64,000 nt of DNA from positions 132,072,972 to 132,136,971 of the forward strand of contig NC_060248.1 in NCBI RefSeq assembly GCF_921293095.1, read 5' to 3'. The notes under the pieces are model-generated. The model saw only the letters and a program-made list of their open reading frames with translations, ran no database searches and was not told the origin of the DNA. The position numbers and the translations under genes are program-made. Below are positions 1-13,200 of this stretch, one piece after another; within the stretch, counting starts at the first letter, position 1; the number at the start of each line of letters is the position of its first letter. The stretch comes from Ischnura elegans (lineage: Eukaryota > Arthropoda > Insecta > Odonata > Coenagrionidae).

Positions 1-1020
1 TTTTTAGAGCTCTAAGCTTCTTGAAATGAATATGACATTGGCGTAATGTTTTTTATAACAGCTTAGAAAAGGTTGAATATATGAAATATAATTTGGAGCA
101 ATGCCAACTTCATTGTAAGCATAAATTCTTTACGTTTATTTATTCTTTATGCCTTCATTGAAAACTGGATTCTTTACATCAGGGGTTCCCAAACTTTTTT
201 GTACCACGCCCCCCCCCCCCCCCCCCCCCGCTACACATATCAGCTTTCCATTTTGCAATGCCTATTTCCACGGTACCGTACATACCAACTCCTACTTGTG
301 CAAGTACTTGTACTCTTACAAGTATGTGCCTACTTGATACGGTGAGTAGGTAGATTTTTTTGTTCACTGTTGAATGCGGTAACGCAGAATGGAAAGATTC
401 AATAATTGTACGTATGATGAAAATTGAAACAAGTATTACATGAAAAACAACGCGGCGCCCCTTGCGCCAATGAGAAGGGAGCTTGCACTGCGCGTGCGCG
501 ATAAGTATACGGACATCGCAACCCAGATCGGTACACACACCCGTTGCGTCTGACTGTAATTGCTATGGAGGGGGACGGTTTTGAGAAACTTGAACTCTTG
601 TGTGTTTTGTAGTTTTAAAAACTGTAACCTTCTTTGATAAAGTTTACAACCTTATTGAAACTTTACAAAAACAATTATGAAAACTTAGAAAGACTTTATT
701 TCAAAGATCTGAGGAAATTATTTTTGTAATTTTTTTATTTATTTCATTTGGGTGTCACGCCCCCCCAGGGGGGTGCGCCCCCCAGTTTGGGAGCCCCTGC
801 TTTACATGGTGAAAAGGCCTTTTTTGATCTTGCACTTCATTAAAAATGGGACTTTGTTGTTAGTGGGTTCCACTGTATTAGTTTGTGAACAAAATAGCTG
901 CTGTTTAAACTTGCGTGAAAGTAACCAGTATGAATTATATGATAGTTCCCAAATGTCCTGTTTTGTCTATGTTGGACTCAATGCTTGCAATTTCTTATGC
1001 AAGTCTTTTTGTCTACTCAG
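1..1020 (+). other. Intron of the SVOP-like gene (3' part of an upstream intron)
   Basis: This stretch ends in a pyrimidine-rich acceptor (tttttgtctactcag) directly before the first visible coding exon. It carries one clear insertion, the hAT element at 180-799. The remainder shows no coding sequence or repeat that I recognise. Earlier exons of the gene must lie left of the window. Confidence 0.75.
180..799. mobile_element. Non-autonomous hAT element (620 bp) with perfect 8-bp target duplication
   Basis: The ends are CAGGGGTTCCCAAACT on the left and, read inward on the other strand, CAGGGGCTCCCAAACT on the right, so 15 of 16 bases match. CTTTACAT stands on both sides (172-179 and 800-807), a perfect 8-bp target-site duplication as hAT transposases make. 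C-rich and G-rich runs follow the two ends. No transposase reading frame is visible, so it is probably a deletion derivative or MITE moved in trans. It sits in an intron of the SVOP-like gene. Confidence 0.93.
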
Positions 1021-1244
1021 TGGCTCCCAGAAAGTGCACGTTTCCTAATGGCCAGTGGGAATGCAGACGAGGCGTTGGAGACATTGAAGCGTGTGGCGTC
1101 GGAGAATGGGCATCACATGCTCCTGGGACGCCTGGTACTGGAGGACACAAGCCCTCACGGAGGCAGCCTCTACCAGAGGGGTCGAGTGTGGGATTTACTC
1201 ATTCCCGAGATGAGGAGGACATCTCTTCTGCTCTGGTTCATTTG
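1021..1244 (+). CDS. SVOP: SVOP-like exon a (cytoplasmic loop and start of segment 7)
   Basis: This exon codes from WLPESARF to LLLWFI plus the first two bases of the next Trp codon. The acceptor is ctactcag. The donor is TTTG|GCAAGT, a GC donor; joining TG to the G at 9545 restores the conserved Trp and the frame. It is the only non-GT donor in the gene. Confidence 0.92.
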
Positions 1245-4200
1245 GCAAGTTGCTCTTCAATAATTTATGAGTGCCACTACAAAGATTGTTACAGTGTGAG
1301 TCATGGCTTAAGGGCGTTCCTCCGCATTGTGTTTTCCATAGGTGACGACAGTTTCTCCAGCCATCCTGCTGGCGTCTTCAGGTCAAAAGTACTAACCTCC
1401 GATCCCACAAGTGCCTATACAAAAAGGCCTAATTAATGCATCGCCACTTCTGACCGAAATACGCCAGCAGGATGGCTGGAGGAACTGTCGTCACCTATGG
1501 ACAGCACAACATGGAGGAATGCCCTGATGCCGCGACTCAAATGGAGAAACTACGCGGAAACCTGAGATCTAAATTGTCAGTGTGTCTGATGACCTGTAAA
1601 CCAGAAAATTGGGAGTGTTTGATGAAATGTCCTGGAAAGCTCAAGGAAGTTTTCTATTTATCGTAACAACAGTGGGAATATAACGTTGGCCAATTTTATT
1701 TTGGACAGTTTGTGTTCTGTAGACATGCATCTGCTTGCTGAGGTGCAGTGCTAGGATCACCATCCATATGTTACTCAACTTGTGTATGTTTCTCTCCTTT
1801 GTATCTGTTGGAAAATTCTATCGCTTCTGTTGGAGGATAAATATCCAGAGGTGTATGGTGTAGGATTTTTCATTTCGATTGTGGTGTTATTGATTATGGG
1901 TTACATGAAAAAAATTAACAATAGTTGCGGTTACATTACAGTTATTTATTTTTTCATCTTGATTTTTTAACACATGTGTAGGGACATGCAAAAGTCGCAA
2001 ATGCGATAACGCGAATTCCGGGATATTCCTGCAAAATACGCGATGTACGGAGTTTTCCCGCGAATACACGAATTTCGTGTTAATTGAGATTTTCTCCAAT
2101 TCATGGGCCATTTGCACTAACTCAGACGCGATTTTCACCATTTTTTTCTTCTGCTCATGCTCCTCCCACGAAATTGTTTTTCGAGGCATACATTTAAGCC
2201 GTAATTTTTTCACTGCATTGGCCGCTTTCCAATGCGACGAATTTCCATGGGCCGCCGTTCACGGCACAGCACCGTGAGATGTCTCGTTTGAAAGTGACAG
2301 AGATGTCTCGTTTGAAAATGGCCTGAATTTCACGGAACCGTGCCGTGAACGGCGGCCGGCGAAAAGTCGTCTCGTTTGAATGTAGCCTCAAGATAGCACG
2401 GTGTGTATTTCGAGCCATTAACGGCACACTGCCGGGCCGGTTGAACCTTGCCTTGCTGACCATCAACAACGCCGTGCCGTCAACTGCGCGATTCAACTCG
2501 CTTGAAGACATGCATTGAGACAATGGTTATTTGAAAGCACAGTGCCGTGCCGTTGACGAGGGCTGGAGTCTGAAAGCGGCAAAAAGTGGCTGTGCGCCGT
2601 CTATTCCGTGAAATACACACGGAGCTACATTGTAGCAGCTTTCAGCCGAAACGACTTAGCGCCGGCTGCCGTTCCCGGCACAGCGCCGTAAAATTCAGGC
2701 CACTTTCCGACAAGACGACTCTCTGGATTTCACGGCGCTGTGCCGAGAACGGCGGCCCGCAGAAATTAGTCGCGCCGGTGAGCGGCCAATGCCGTGAAAA
2801 AATAACGGCTTAAATATATGCCCCGAAAAACAATTTCATGCAGAGCAGAAGGAAAAAAAATGATGAAAATCGCGTCTGAGTTGGTGAAAATCGCCCATGA
2901 ATTGGAGAAAATTCATGGTTTCCACAAAGAAACTCATTCGAGGAAATAAGGCGACTTGTTTGTCCGGAGGATGTCTAAACCGCATTCACGATGTCTACAA
3001 AGTAGCCAAAATGCCATGGGAATGTGATGGTTGACTTAATAAAATTAATGGAGGGTTCAAACTATCCAAATGCTCACATACTATAAAGAGTTAACCCTTT
3101 TGCTGCTAATGACGAAAATGTGCGGCAGGACGTTTCTTGACCCGGGAGATGAAAGGCGAAAATTTTCGTCTGAGATTTTCCGACGCAGGCCTAATGCCGA
3201 AAATACGTTTCCTTGCTCTCCTCCTTTTATGACATTCATGGGTTCGCAAAGTCTTAGTTTCGGGACCCATCACATGCCAACACCATGGACTGGCAAAATC
3301 TGTAAGTGCCGAAATCCGGAAGCATGAACCTAGACCCTCGTCTCTTATTACCCCTCTTTGTGGCAAGGGATCGCAGTCATACAATTGCTCATTCAGCTAG
3401 TTTGCGAAATAAATATACGGTCCTTTCTCAAAAAATATAAACTAAGAATTGAACTCTTTGTCTTTTGGCTGCGTTTACAATTTTTAAACGAAATTCTACC
3501 ATAAATATTAACTTATATCTCGATTTCAGGATAAAATCAACATGGAAGTTGTTAATGCATTAAATTCGTTAATGCTGACGGTAGAGCTTCATTCAAAATT
3601 TTAGAATTCTCAGAATAAATCGAGGAATTCAATTGGAAGTCTGCAATTTACGTGCAAGCAACAATCATCCATATAGCTAATTCACATAAACAAAGCATGA
3701 GTTGACAGCAAACCAATGCCGCTGGTAGGGTTATAAACCACGAAAGGAGGAAGACCAACTACCCACAGAGTCCAAGATAATGCAAAATGCCCACTAGGAA
3801 GGATCAGAAAAGGTTGGTGTTGAGAGTGTTTGATTATCTGCAAGACCTTTCTTAACAGATGTCCAACATAAATGCTCCATACAGAGGGGACCAAGGAGTC
3901 TCATGGAGCGCAGTCCTGCATTCATGTTAAGGAGAGAACTCCACCATTTTGAAAGAGTTAAAAGAGTACTTTTTTTTTGATAAAGCACTTACTACACCTG
4001 CAAAACATGAAAACCTCTTAAGCAGCTGCTGTAAATTCAATACCTATGCAGATGGCTGAAAAGGCATCAACCAAACTTAGTTCTCTTATGGTAGAAGACC
4101 TAAGCAGAAAAATAGGTATTTGAAAAGATCTGTTTTTGATCCCCAAGAAGTTCCATCTACAGACATGAACCCTGACTTAAAAACAAAAAATTCATGGCCT

Positions 4201-7200
4201 GGAATCAATGGAGACAGAGAAGTTGATGTTGGGGTTGGGAGAAATTAATGCAAAAGCAAAATTCCCGGGGTTCAGTGGATGTAATTAAAGCAATCCAGGA
4301 GCTCAAATGTCTGAGACATCGTTTGCATCTAAGTGCCTTTAAGCAATTTGGATCCCTTCTGCAAACATGGACTGAGAAAGATTTCTTTCCTGCTATAGCA
4401 CTGTGTTAACAGATAAGAGAACAAATGTAAAAGGTGACACCTTGATCACAATAGCAATATTTCATTTGAAATTACAGACATTTAAAAGTAATTTCTCTCT
4501 ATGTAAGCTAGATATATGTATACGCGAAGGATAAATATGTAAAATAGGTGAATTCAGTCAATACTCCATGTATATTATTGCTTAAATTATTCCTGGTCAG
4601 TAATATCCTAAATTTAGGGCAATGGGTGGGCCATTAGAAGGATGGCTCTCTATCAACATCAATTATTTTGCCGTTAAAATAACACCGATTTCAGGGCAAA
4701 ATAACATCGCATTTGTAGAAAAATAACACCACTTTTGGCTATAAAATATTTGGCACCTTTTGCATGGCCCTACACATGTGTATACACTTTTTTTTCCTTT
4801 TTTGTCTGTTATAAATTCAAGAGTAAAATTGCATGCTCATTAGACGTATTAAATGAGGAAATTTTGATGGATTAGTCATTGCAACTTGGGGAAAGTGACT
4901 GTGGATTTTGATTGTTTTGTGCTGATAGGAGATGAGGGAGAAGGAGATATATGGTGCATTTGAGGTCATCATCATCACTGGTCAACAATCCTAGGGGGCT
5001 TCTTACGTAAGTCATAACTCTCATAGCTATGGAGCTATAAGAGTTATGATGGCTGCCATAGCTCAATTTGCGATTACAGTAGTCAAAATAACTCCAATAG
5101 GAGTTGCGAACTGGAGTTATCTCGGGGCTGGAATAACGCAGGCTTCTGACCCGTCCTTATGATAACTCCAGCCCGATTTCCTTCGGTTCTCAACTGTCAT
5201 TTGTTTATTTCTGCCGTCGAAAGGTCGGAATCTGAAGGATTTGGCAATGGATGGACCAATAAACATATATTTGGGGAAGGATGACGAGGGTGTTTGCGGA
5301 GTATGTAAGGAGAAGGAGGCATCTGACATTAGAAATAAGGGGTTCCCACAATCCAATCGAATTAGATGAAGACCATTTTCGAATGTTTTTCAGAGTGTCG
5401 AAAAACACTTTTCAATATCTCTGCCGGTCTCTGGGACCCACACTAAGGAAACGCAGAATATCTGGACTAAGCGTGGAGAAACAGATAAATATTATTGAAG
5501 AATTTTCATTATATCACTATGGGCGTGTGTAATGTTGAATCTTCTTATTCTGCGTCTGAGATATTCTGCATTTCCTTAGTGTGGGTCCCAGAGACCGGCA
5601 GAGATATTAAAAAATGTGTTTCGACACTCATCTAATTCGATCGGATTGTGGGAAACCCTTATTCGTCTCATTTCTAATGTCAGATGCCTCCTTCTTACAT
5701 ACTCCGCAAACACCCTCATTATCCTTCCCCAATATATGTTTATTGGTCGATCCATTGCCTTATCCTTCAGATTCCGACGGCAGACATCAACAAATGACAG
5801 TTGAGAAGCGAAGGAAATCGGGCTGGAGTTTTCACAAGGCATTTTTATTTTCATTATTGGTATTAAAAAAATGTCAGTGTGTGTGCAAATATCTTCGTTC
5901 TTTGTAGGCATTTGTCAATCTCACTAGCACATTTTTGTTTATTGTCGATGAAATATTAAGGTTTGTCACCCCACATTTTATTTATTGTTGCCTCCCCGTT
6001 TATTCCTTGGAATACGCCAAGGGCAAAGCTTCTGTGGTCACTCATAAAATTAGTGAGCACCACGCACTGCTTCCTGCTCATTTTCTCCGACCTTTGCCGG
6101 TATCTAAAATTGTATTCATTGCCATAATATAAACATGGGCAGAGAATAGGTTTGGATTCGACGATAAATGAATGACTGTATACAATGGATGACATATAAC
6201 TGTATATGAATAAGCTTTAAAGTATAAACATTTCAACAATGTAGTTTATATTAATTATTTCACGTTAACTTACGAAATACAAGTTTGGGACTCCATTCCG
6301 AAATTCACGTTAAACCCGTCTGCTCAGAAACATTTACTATCGGATACCTAAGCTCCTATTGGTTGACTCATTTCTGGAGATTTGCTTTCCGAATTTTCCA
6401 TAGCCACTGTAGCTCCGCATTCTTTCGGAGACTTCTCGTAACTCCTGCCGGTACGTAATAGGGTTGGAGCTACAAATCAAAACAAATCCGGGCGGAGTTA
6501 CAGATAGCTCTAGCTCCGAGTCAAAGTTACGTAATAGGCCCCTAGGATTGGTTTGACGCAGCTCTCCACTCAGTTCTCCTTTCAGCTAATCTTTTCACAC
6601 CTACGTATTTCTTCTCTTTCACATCCTTCTTCACTTGTTCCATATATTTTGTTCGAGGTCTTCCTTTTCCGTTCTTGCCTTCCGCTTGGCATTTGAGGTG
6701 CAACTATTATTGTAATTTTATTTGCCCAACGATCTAGTACATTAAATAATGGCCCCGACGTAAGGCACGTCAAATCATACAATATGTGCAGTAAAACTTT
6801 GATTTTACGCAGTTGGAGGGACCAAAATATGGGCACTGTGTAAAATCAAAGTGTGTAAAAACAAGAGTTGGTTTTCAGGATGAGTATAGTTTACAGGATA
6901 ACAGTTGCTCATTATTTTTAGAACGCTTAGTCATACACTTTTGTATAGTTCTGATTTAAGCCAGAACCGGAACCAGAAAAAGTCTCCTATGTGAGGTTTT
7001 ACGGTAAATGAGCATGAAATCCTTTTCAGTCGCGTCAGATATATGTTTCCCGGATTTAATTACTTATTTGGAGGCTAGAAAATGAAGCCTAATAATCTTA
7101 TTTACTCACAAGCAACACCACAGATGACGGGTTACCGTAAGAGAAACAACGTTGCATTCCTGAACAATGTTTCCCATGGTTAAACAACATGGTTGAATTG

Positions 7201-10200
7201 AAATCTGGCACTAACAAGGGGAGACCACGAACCTTGCTCCGCCTTTTTCAATGCCGTATTTTTAATGGCCTTCAGAAGGTGAACACATCCCTGAACTAGT
7301 AGTGGATCTGTTGAATGGGCCTTAGTTTGGCTGTAATTAATTTTCATGCGGTACTTTTCACAAGCCGCGTATAGTTCCTTAATATCGCTCCACTCAGCAA
7401 ACGGGTTAGGTGGGGTAGTAGTAGCATTTAAGGCTACCACGCAGAGGACCAGGGTTCGGGGCTACGTGGAAGTCAACTTTTTCATTAATTTTAATTGCGA
7501 CAAGCATAGACATGAGACAATTTTTTTATCATCATAATAGCGTTTAGGTATTTAAGGAGTGTCATTTCCAACGCCGAGAAGTGAAGGCTCCACTTTCTAC
7601 TCTCCTCAAAAACAACCTGGCTAATGCCAACATAGGGTTCCTATCCCCCCAGCCCTTACTTCAGGGTGCTAATGACCCCAGCTGTCCGTTACCTCCTTCC
7701 AAATAGCATACCAAAGGTAATACGGAGCTGATTTGTGAATGAAAAACTTTGCTGTTTCTACAATTTGTCATTTCCCTTTCCTCTCCCCCCCCCCCCCCCT
7801 CCAACGCAAAGCGCAACAATATAGCGCTCTACAGACATCTCCTCTCCGCCAGCTCTCTGTCCCCATGACCACGTCTGCGTCCTGAAAAATATGCTCGATT
7901 TCGGTGCGCTTGTTTTTTACGCTACGGCAATTAACTACAACAAGGTTAATGTCATATTTTGTAGTTAGAGTTTCGGTGGGTTCTATTCCAAGGTTTTCGA
8001 TACTCAGCTGGTGAATTTAATTCGCAGTACTAATAATATTTGACATGTTTTCTTTCTCTGGAGCACGCGTTTTGGGAATAATGGCACTATTTTCCGGCGT
8101 TACCGCTTTTAAGCTTACTTTCTTGTATCTTTCGCACTGCGTATTTCCTCAGAGGCTACGTTTAATCAAATCATTGACAATCCCGCTAGATGACCTACCC
8201 TCTAGTCTAAAAAATACCTACAGTGCTCAAAAATCCTACGAGCCTCCCGTTCTGATGCCTCTTTGGAATAATGCACCCCAGATGAATTGAGGGGAGCCCG
8301 GCACGATCTAAGCACTGGGCGAAGATCCACGAACTCTGCCCCAATGCTTACACAGAGTTCCCACAGCCTCTTGTTGATCCAGGAAATCCTGTCCCAAACT
8401 CGAGGGCCGCAGTCCGTCTGTGGAACAATGCTGCAGATGGACAGTCGCATATTGACACCAGTGCCCCTCCGAACGCGTTCCACTTCCGAGCTTAGATCCC
8501 TGAAGGAATTTAAGATCTCATCAGCTCTGCATACGGAGGCATCATTAGTGCCGACATGGGCCACCACCCGCAGTCAGATATGGGGTTAGCCCGCGGAATA
8601 AGACAATGCATGCTGCTTTTACCATCACGTTGAATCACCATCGACTTACATCCATACTAGAAGTACGACTATCTTTTTTGGATCAACTTGGAGGCCAAAA
8701 TTTTGGCACGGGAGGATTTTTAACAGCTCATTTCGCTGTTATATTTCGCTAGGGGGACGGAAAACATAGCGTTGGCAAAATTCTAGAAAACCTTCAGTTA
8801 GGGATAGATATTCCGTAGTTTATAATTCCAGATTAACAACCATCTACTGTAATTAAAATAAATATGTTTTAAACAGCGTCGACCAATAAGTCGAATAATA
8901 AACGAAAGGTGATAATGTTAATATCTCCGGCGATCATCTGTCTTAATCAATAATAGTTACGCATACACGGCGATTGCCGTATGTTTTAGGTTTCGATACC
9001 CTTCTACGGTAAATTTGAACTAAGAGTGATATTTGCGTTCGTAAAGGAGCCTGAATTATTACTGAGAGGGCGCAGGGGGAAGCAATAATTAGATTCGCGA
9101 TGTTTTTAGTTTCACGCTCAACAGCGCTACGTCATTTCAACCGTTCCTGTATTCATTTTTGCAACTCATTGAGACGAATGATTAACCTAACTTCGTGTTG
9201 CTCCAGTCGGGATTTTCAAAACAAGTCGAAAGACAACTGCGTAAAATCAAGATTAGCGGCCTCCTTGGGGCTGGGGTTATGCTGCCCAAAATCGAAAAAC
9301 TGTAAAATCAAGAAAAGATGTAAAATCGAAGTTTCACCGTTGCAATTCCCTATGCTTTCCGGCCGGACTTGAGTGTCGCTGCGTAAAAACAAGACTTGAT
9401 GTAAAATCAAAGTGCGTAAAATCAAAGTTTTACTGTATACATTTAGGTAAATACCAACATAACATAACAGTACGCGTATTTACAATAAAGTGTCGCATAT
9501 TTATATTAATCTGCTAATCATTGATTTATCCCATTTACTTTTAGGCTTTCATGTGCCTTTTGCTACTATGGGGTTGTGCTGATGACCACCGAGCTTTTTG
9601 AAGCTTCTGAGGGCCTCTGCTCACCATCCTTTGGTGGAGCAAGCAGTGAAACATGCGCAGCTGATTGCAGGGAATTGAATACCACCGATTACATTGATCT
9701 CCTTTGGACAACTTTGGCTGAATTTCCTGGTAAGGAATCTGGGCTACAGTCATTCTGTATATGTAGTTAAAATTTTTCGGCCTGCAGAGGTAGTTTGTGA
9801 TGTGACAAAGTTCGCAAAAAGTTCATGACGTCTGGTGTAAAGATCAGATCAAAGTTATGTGATGACCATACTAATCTTCTCACATCAAAAATATCAACAT
9901 ATACGTATACATCATGCATATTGCAGCCAAGTGGTAGTTTGCTGAACCAAAATAATTAAAGAAAATTTTTCAGGAGAGACACACAATTGTGTGATGTTAT
10001 ATTCCTTGTTTACCAAGTACAATGGAAGCTTGGTTTAAAAAGTGCTCATAATCTGTGGAAAATCGCTCGTTATATCAGGTGCCAGTTAAACTGAAGGTGA
10101 AGGATGAAGCCCCTAAATTCTCTTGTTCACCTATACTTTCTGCTTTTCTTTCATATTGGTGGTATTTATCAGAGGAATGAGATCTGAATTTGCCCCAACT

Positions 10201-13200
10201 TGCATACTTGTATATAGTTCTGCAAATGTGATATTGTCTTAAGAGACCTTAGCAGTATACGAAAATATTTTCAACCCTGCCATTAACTTTCTCTAATGAA
10301 GTCTGTTCTTATTTTCAGGAATATTTGCCACTATTCTAGTTATTGAAAAGTTTGGCCGAAAGAAAACAATGGCTGTGCAATTCCTTGCATTTGGAGTGTG
10401 CATCTGTTTTTTATTAGTCTGCACTACAAAGTAAGTATTTGATTTAAAACTTGATGTTTAGAAACTAGACTTAATAAACGAAAAGTGTATATTGATTAAA
10501 TGAAGCAAAATATTTCATCAAATTTTTTGGGAGGATTCAGTAAAAATAGTTTAAGGTAGAGTTTCCTCATGACTTGAGGTTATTTATTCGTCTGCTTTCC
10601 TTAAAGAAATGAAACATTGCTTTTCACTCATTAATTAATTTATCCAACCATAAATTTTTCTGTATGACAGAAGGGATATGCCAAATCTGATGATTGAAAA
10701 GCACAGGTAATCAGTTTCCCTTCACTTTCATGGCTGTTCTGACCTTGTTTTTTAATGGGTTAGGTTGGTTTGATACTTCAGTTTCTAGCTCCATCAATTA
10801 TTGAGACTTCAATTCTAATGCCTATGGGTACAGTATCTAGATAAATTATTTACACAACATGAAACGAATGGTGTAGGCTAATACATTTGGGAAGTCCATT
10901 GTAAGATATGAAGTACTGATACTTTGCACTTTTTCACATAAATCTTTATTTGAAGAAGTGTATGTGTTTCACTCGGGACTCATGCATGCAGTGAAATATG
11001 TTGGCTCTTTTAAATGAAGATTTATGTGGAGAAGTGCAAAGTATTATAATTATGTATCTTATTTGCACAAAAGTGAATTCAAAAACTACACTCACTGAAG
11101 ATGAAGGCTTTGGTTTAAGGCCACGTAAAATTACTTATTTGCACACTCACTTTTAATGAAAGAATGTATGAAAGGCACATGGGAAAAGTGGTGAAAAAGA
11201 TGTGAAAAAAATGGTACTCCATTTAATTTTAATGCCGTTAGTTAAGGTATCTAGAGCCCTGGCAAATGCCGTATTTTACTCGTGTAAGCTGTGCCCTCAT
11301 GTATCTCGCACACCCCTATTTTTTGGCCGGCTCATTAGGAAAAAAAACTTCTTAGTGCTTTCTGGGTGCAGTCTAATGAAGGAATTTGTGATTCGTTGGT
11401 AAATCGATAAATTTAAGTTATGGTGCCATGATTAATAATGTCAGAAATGTAATGCCTGCGAAGGCCTCCGCGGCGATGTTAATGATGAGTGCAGTTACCC
11501 GGGTTCTCGACACAGACAAACGTGGCTGGAGAACCAGGATAATTGCACTCATCATGGCAGTAATGTGTCATATTTGGGTTCATTCATTTTTATATTTGGT
11601 GCACATCACTAGTATTGAAACCATACGGAGGTAAAGCGGGCATTTAGGAAAGTTATTGATTGTCACCAAAGAACACAGTAGGTGACTCATGTTATCAGCT
11701 TGTTTCAAAAATTGGGGACCAAGAAGGCAGATTGCAGTAAAGAGGGGAACTGGTAAGAAGGGGAGGGGCGATAAACTCAAAGAAGAGGAAAGAAACCACT
11801 TCTAAAATGTAATACTTAAATAGTACCATGCTATGAGCATGTGGTGGGTGAAGGTTTGGCATTTATTTCAATATTTTAATAAAGGATTAGAATAGCAAGT
11901 GTGAATGGAAATTTTGCTATAATCCAAGGATGAGATGTTTCAGGAGGACTCGTAGAATTCTTCCAACTGTTGATGGTTCTACTGGGACGTGAGGCAAAGG
12001 CCATATTGATGCACCAGTTTCCCTAAGATCGCTGAATTTAAGCAATCTTGGGGTGAACTAAGTTTGGTTGGGTTACCATTCATACCATAATTACGGACCT
12101 GTTGTCTGCTGTGTGCGAGTGGCAATCAAGGATCAATCAAGGCAATCATACTGGGGTTGGCAGAGGGGTGCGAGCAATGTCTTAGGGTTCGAAGGCACCT
12201 GCTAATCTCCCCCTCTCCCCCAACCATGCAGTCCACCTCTCTAGGGATGAGAATATGCGGTCTATGGATTAGAGATTCAAACCACTGGCACTTTTCAGGT
12301 GTACATATTTGTTTGAAGGTATGAAAGTCGCTAATTTTGTCTCTCTTTACTTTTCAGTCGCTCTTTTCTCACCATTATGTTATTCATTTCAAGAGGTATA
12401 ATTGCTGGTATATTTCAAGCTGCATATGTTTATACTCCTGAGGTAAGTCCTATTTTATATCTGGTGCCAGGGTTTACTAATCATCAATACATTACCATAA
12501 CAGAGCATCTTAGGTTCCATTATTACTAACTGTGATGTGAGGGGAAGTTCATGCCGTGATACAATTAGACAAACAGAATTATCCTACCACATATTTTATC
12601 CCTAAAGTGCATACCTAAAGTAAATTATCACACTTATTATTCATCAATGAAAATATCCTACTCTCTTTCTCTTAGGTATCAATCGTCTTCTCTTCCTCCT
12701 ATGTCATGTGACCATTAAGTTGTATTTTGTGAATCTCCCTCCCGTATAAGCTGCTTCCATTATTAGCTCTGCCAGTTTCTTATCTCTTTCTAAAGTACTC
12801 TATCCTTGAAGCCATTATGTGCACTTCGTTGTTCGTTCTTTTACTCATTCAGTACATTTTCCATCTTCCAAACGCATTCTCAGTCACCTGTGGTCTATTC
12901 TTGTCTTAATTTCTCAAGATCTTGGTTATTCTACTCCAGACCATAGAGCAGGCCATTTTAGGATGGCATTGTGCCAAATTCCAACATCCTTTTGATGAGG
13001 ATTCTGTTGGTACCCACGTCGGTTGCATTTCACTGTACTTACGTTTTTTCTCACTTCACTATCCTTTTCCAGTTCATCAACCATTTCTTCAATATCATAA
13101 TTTTATTTACTATGAAAGTTCGTTTGTAGGCCAATATATGATCCTGGAACTCATACTTCTGAAAATTTTATTTCATTTCATGTAATCCTTATAAAGTTTC

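Larger units (their letters stand above)
1245..9544 (+). other. Intron (8.3 kb), GC-AG type, largely filled by transposable elements
   Basis: The intron starts GCAAGT and ends ttacttttag. It contains a 40-bp inverted repeat (1336-1500), a hAT element (1979-4772), a LINE tail split by a PIF/Harbinger element (4962-6692) and a pogo-like element (6789-9435). Only about 1.1 kb is not assigned to an element. The stretches 1501-1970 and 4781-4961 show nothing further, apart from an unrecognised reading frame at 1472-1666. Confidence 0.88.

Noticed and set aside
211..229. Poly-C and poly-G runs (211-229, 7786-7799, 14436-14444, 20742-20760, 46323-46337) as regulatory quadruplex sites
   Set aside because: Several sit just inside hAT-type element ends, and the others (such as the C run at 7786) have no regulatory context. 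Their length may also be inaccurate in assembly.
7394..7462. tRNA-like sequence in the pogo-like element
   Set aside because: Only a loose B-box-like word (GGGTTCGGGG) and no paired arms.
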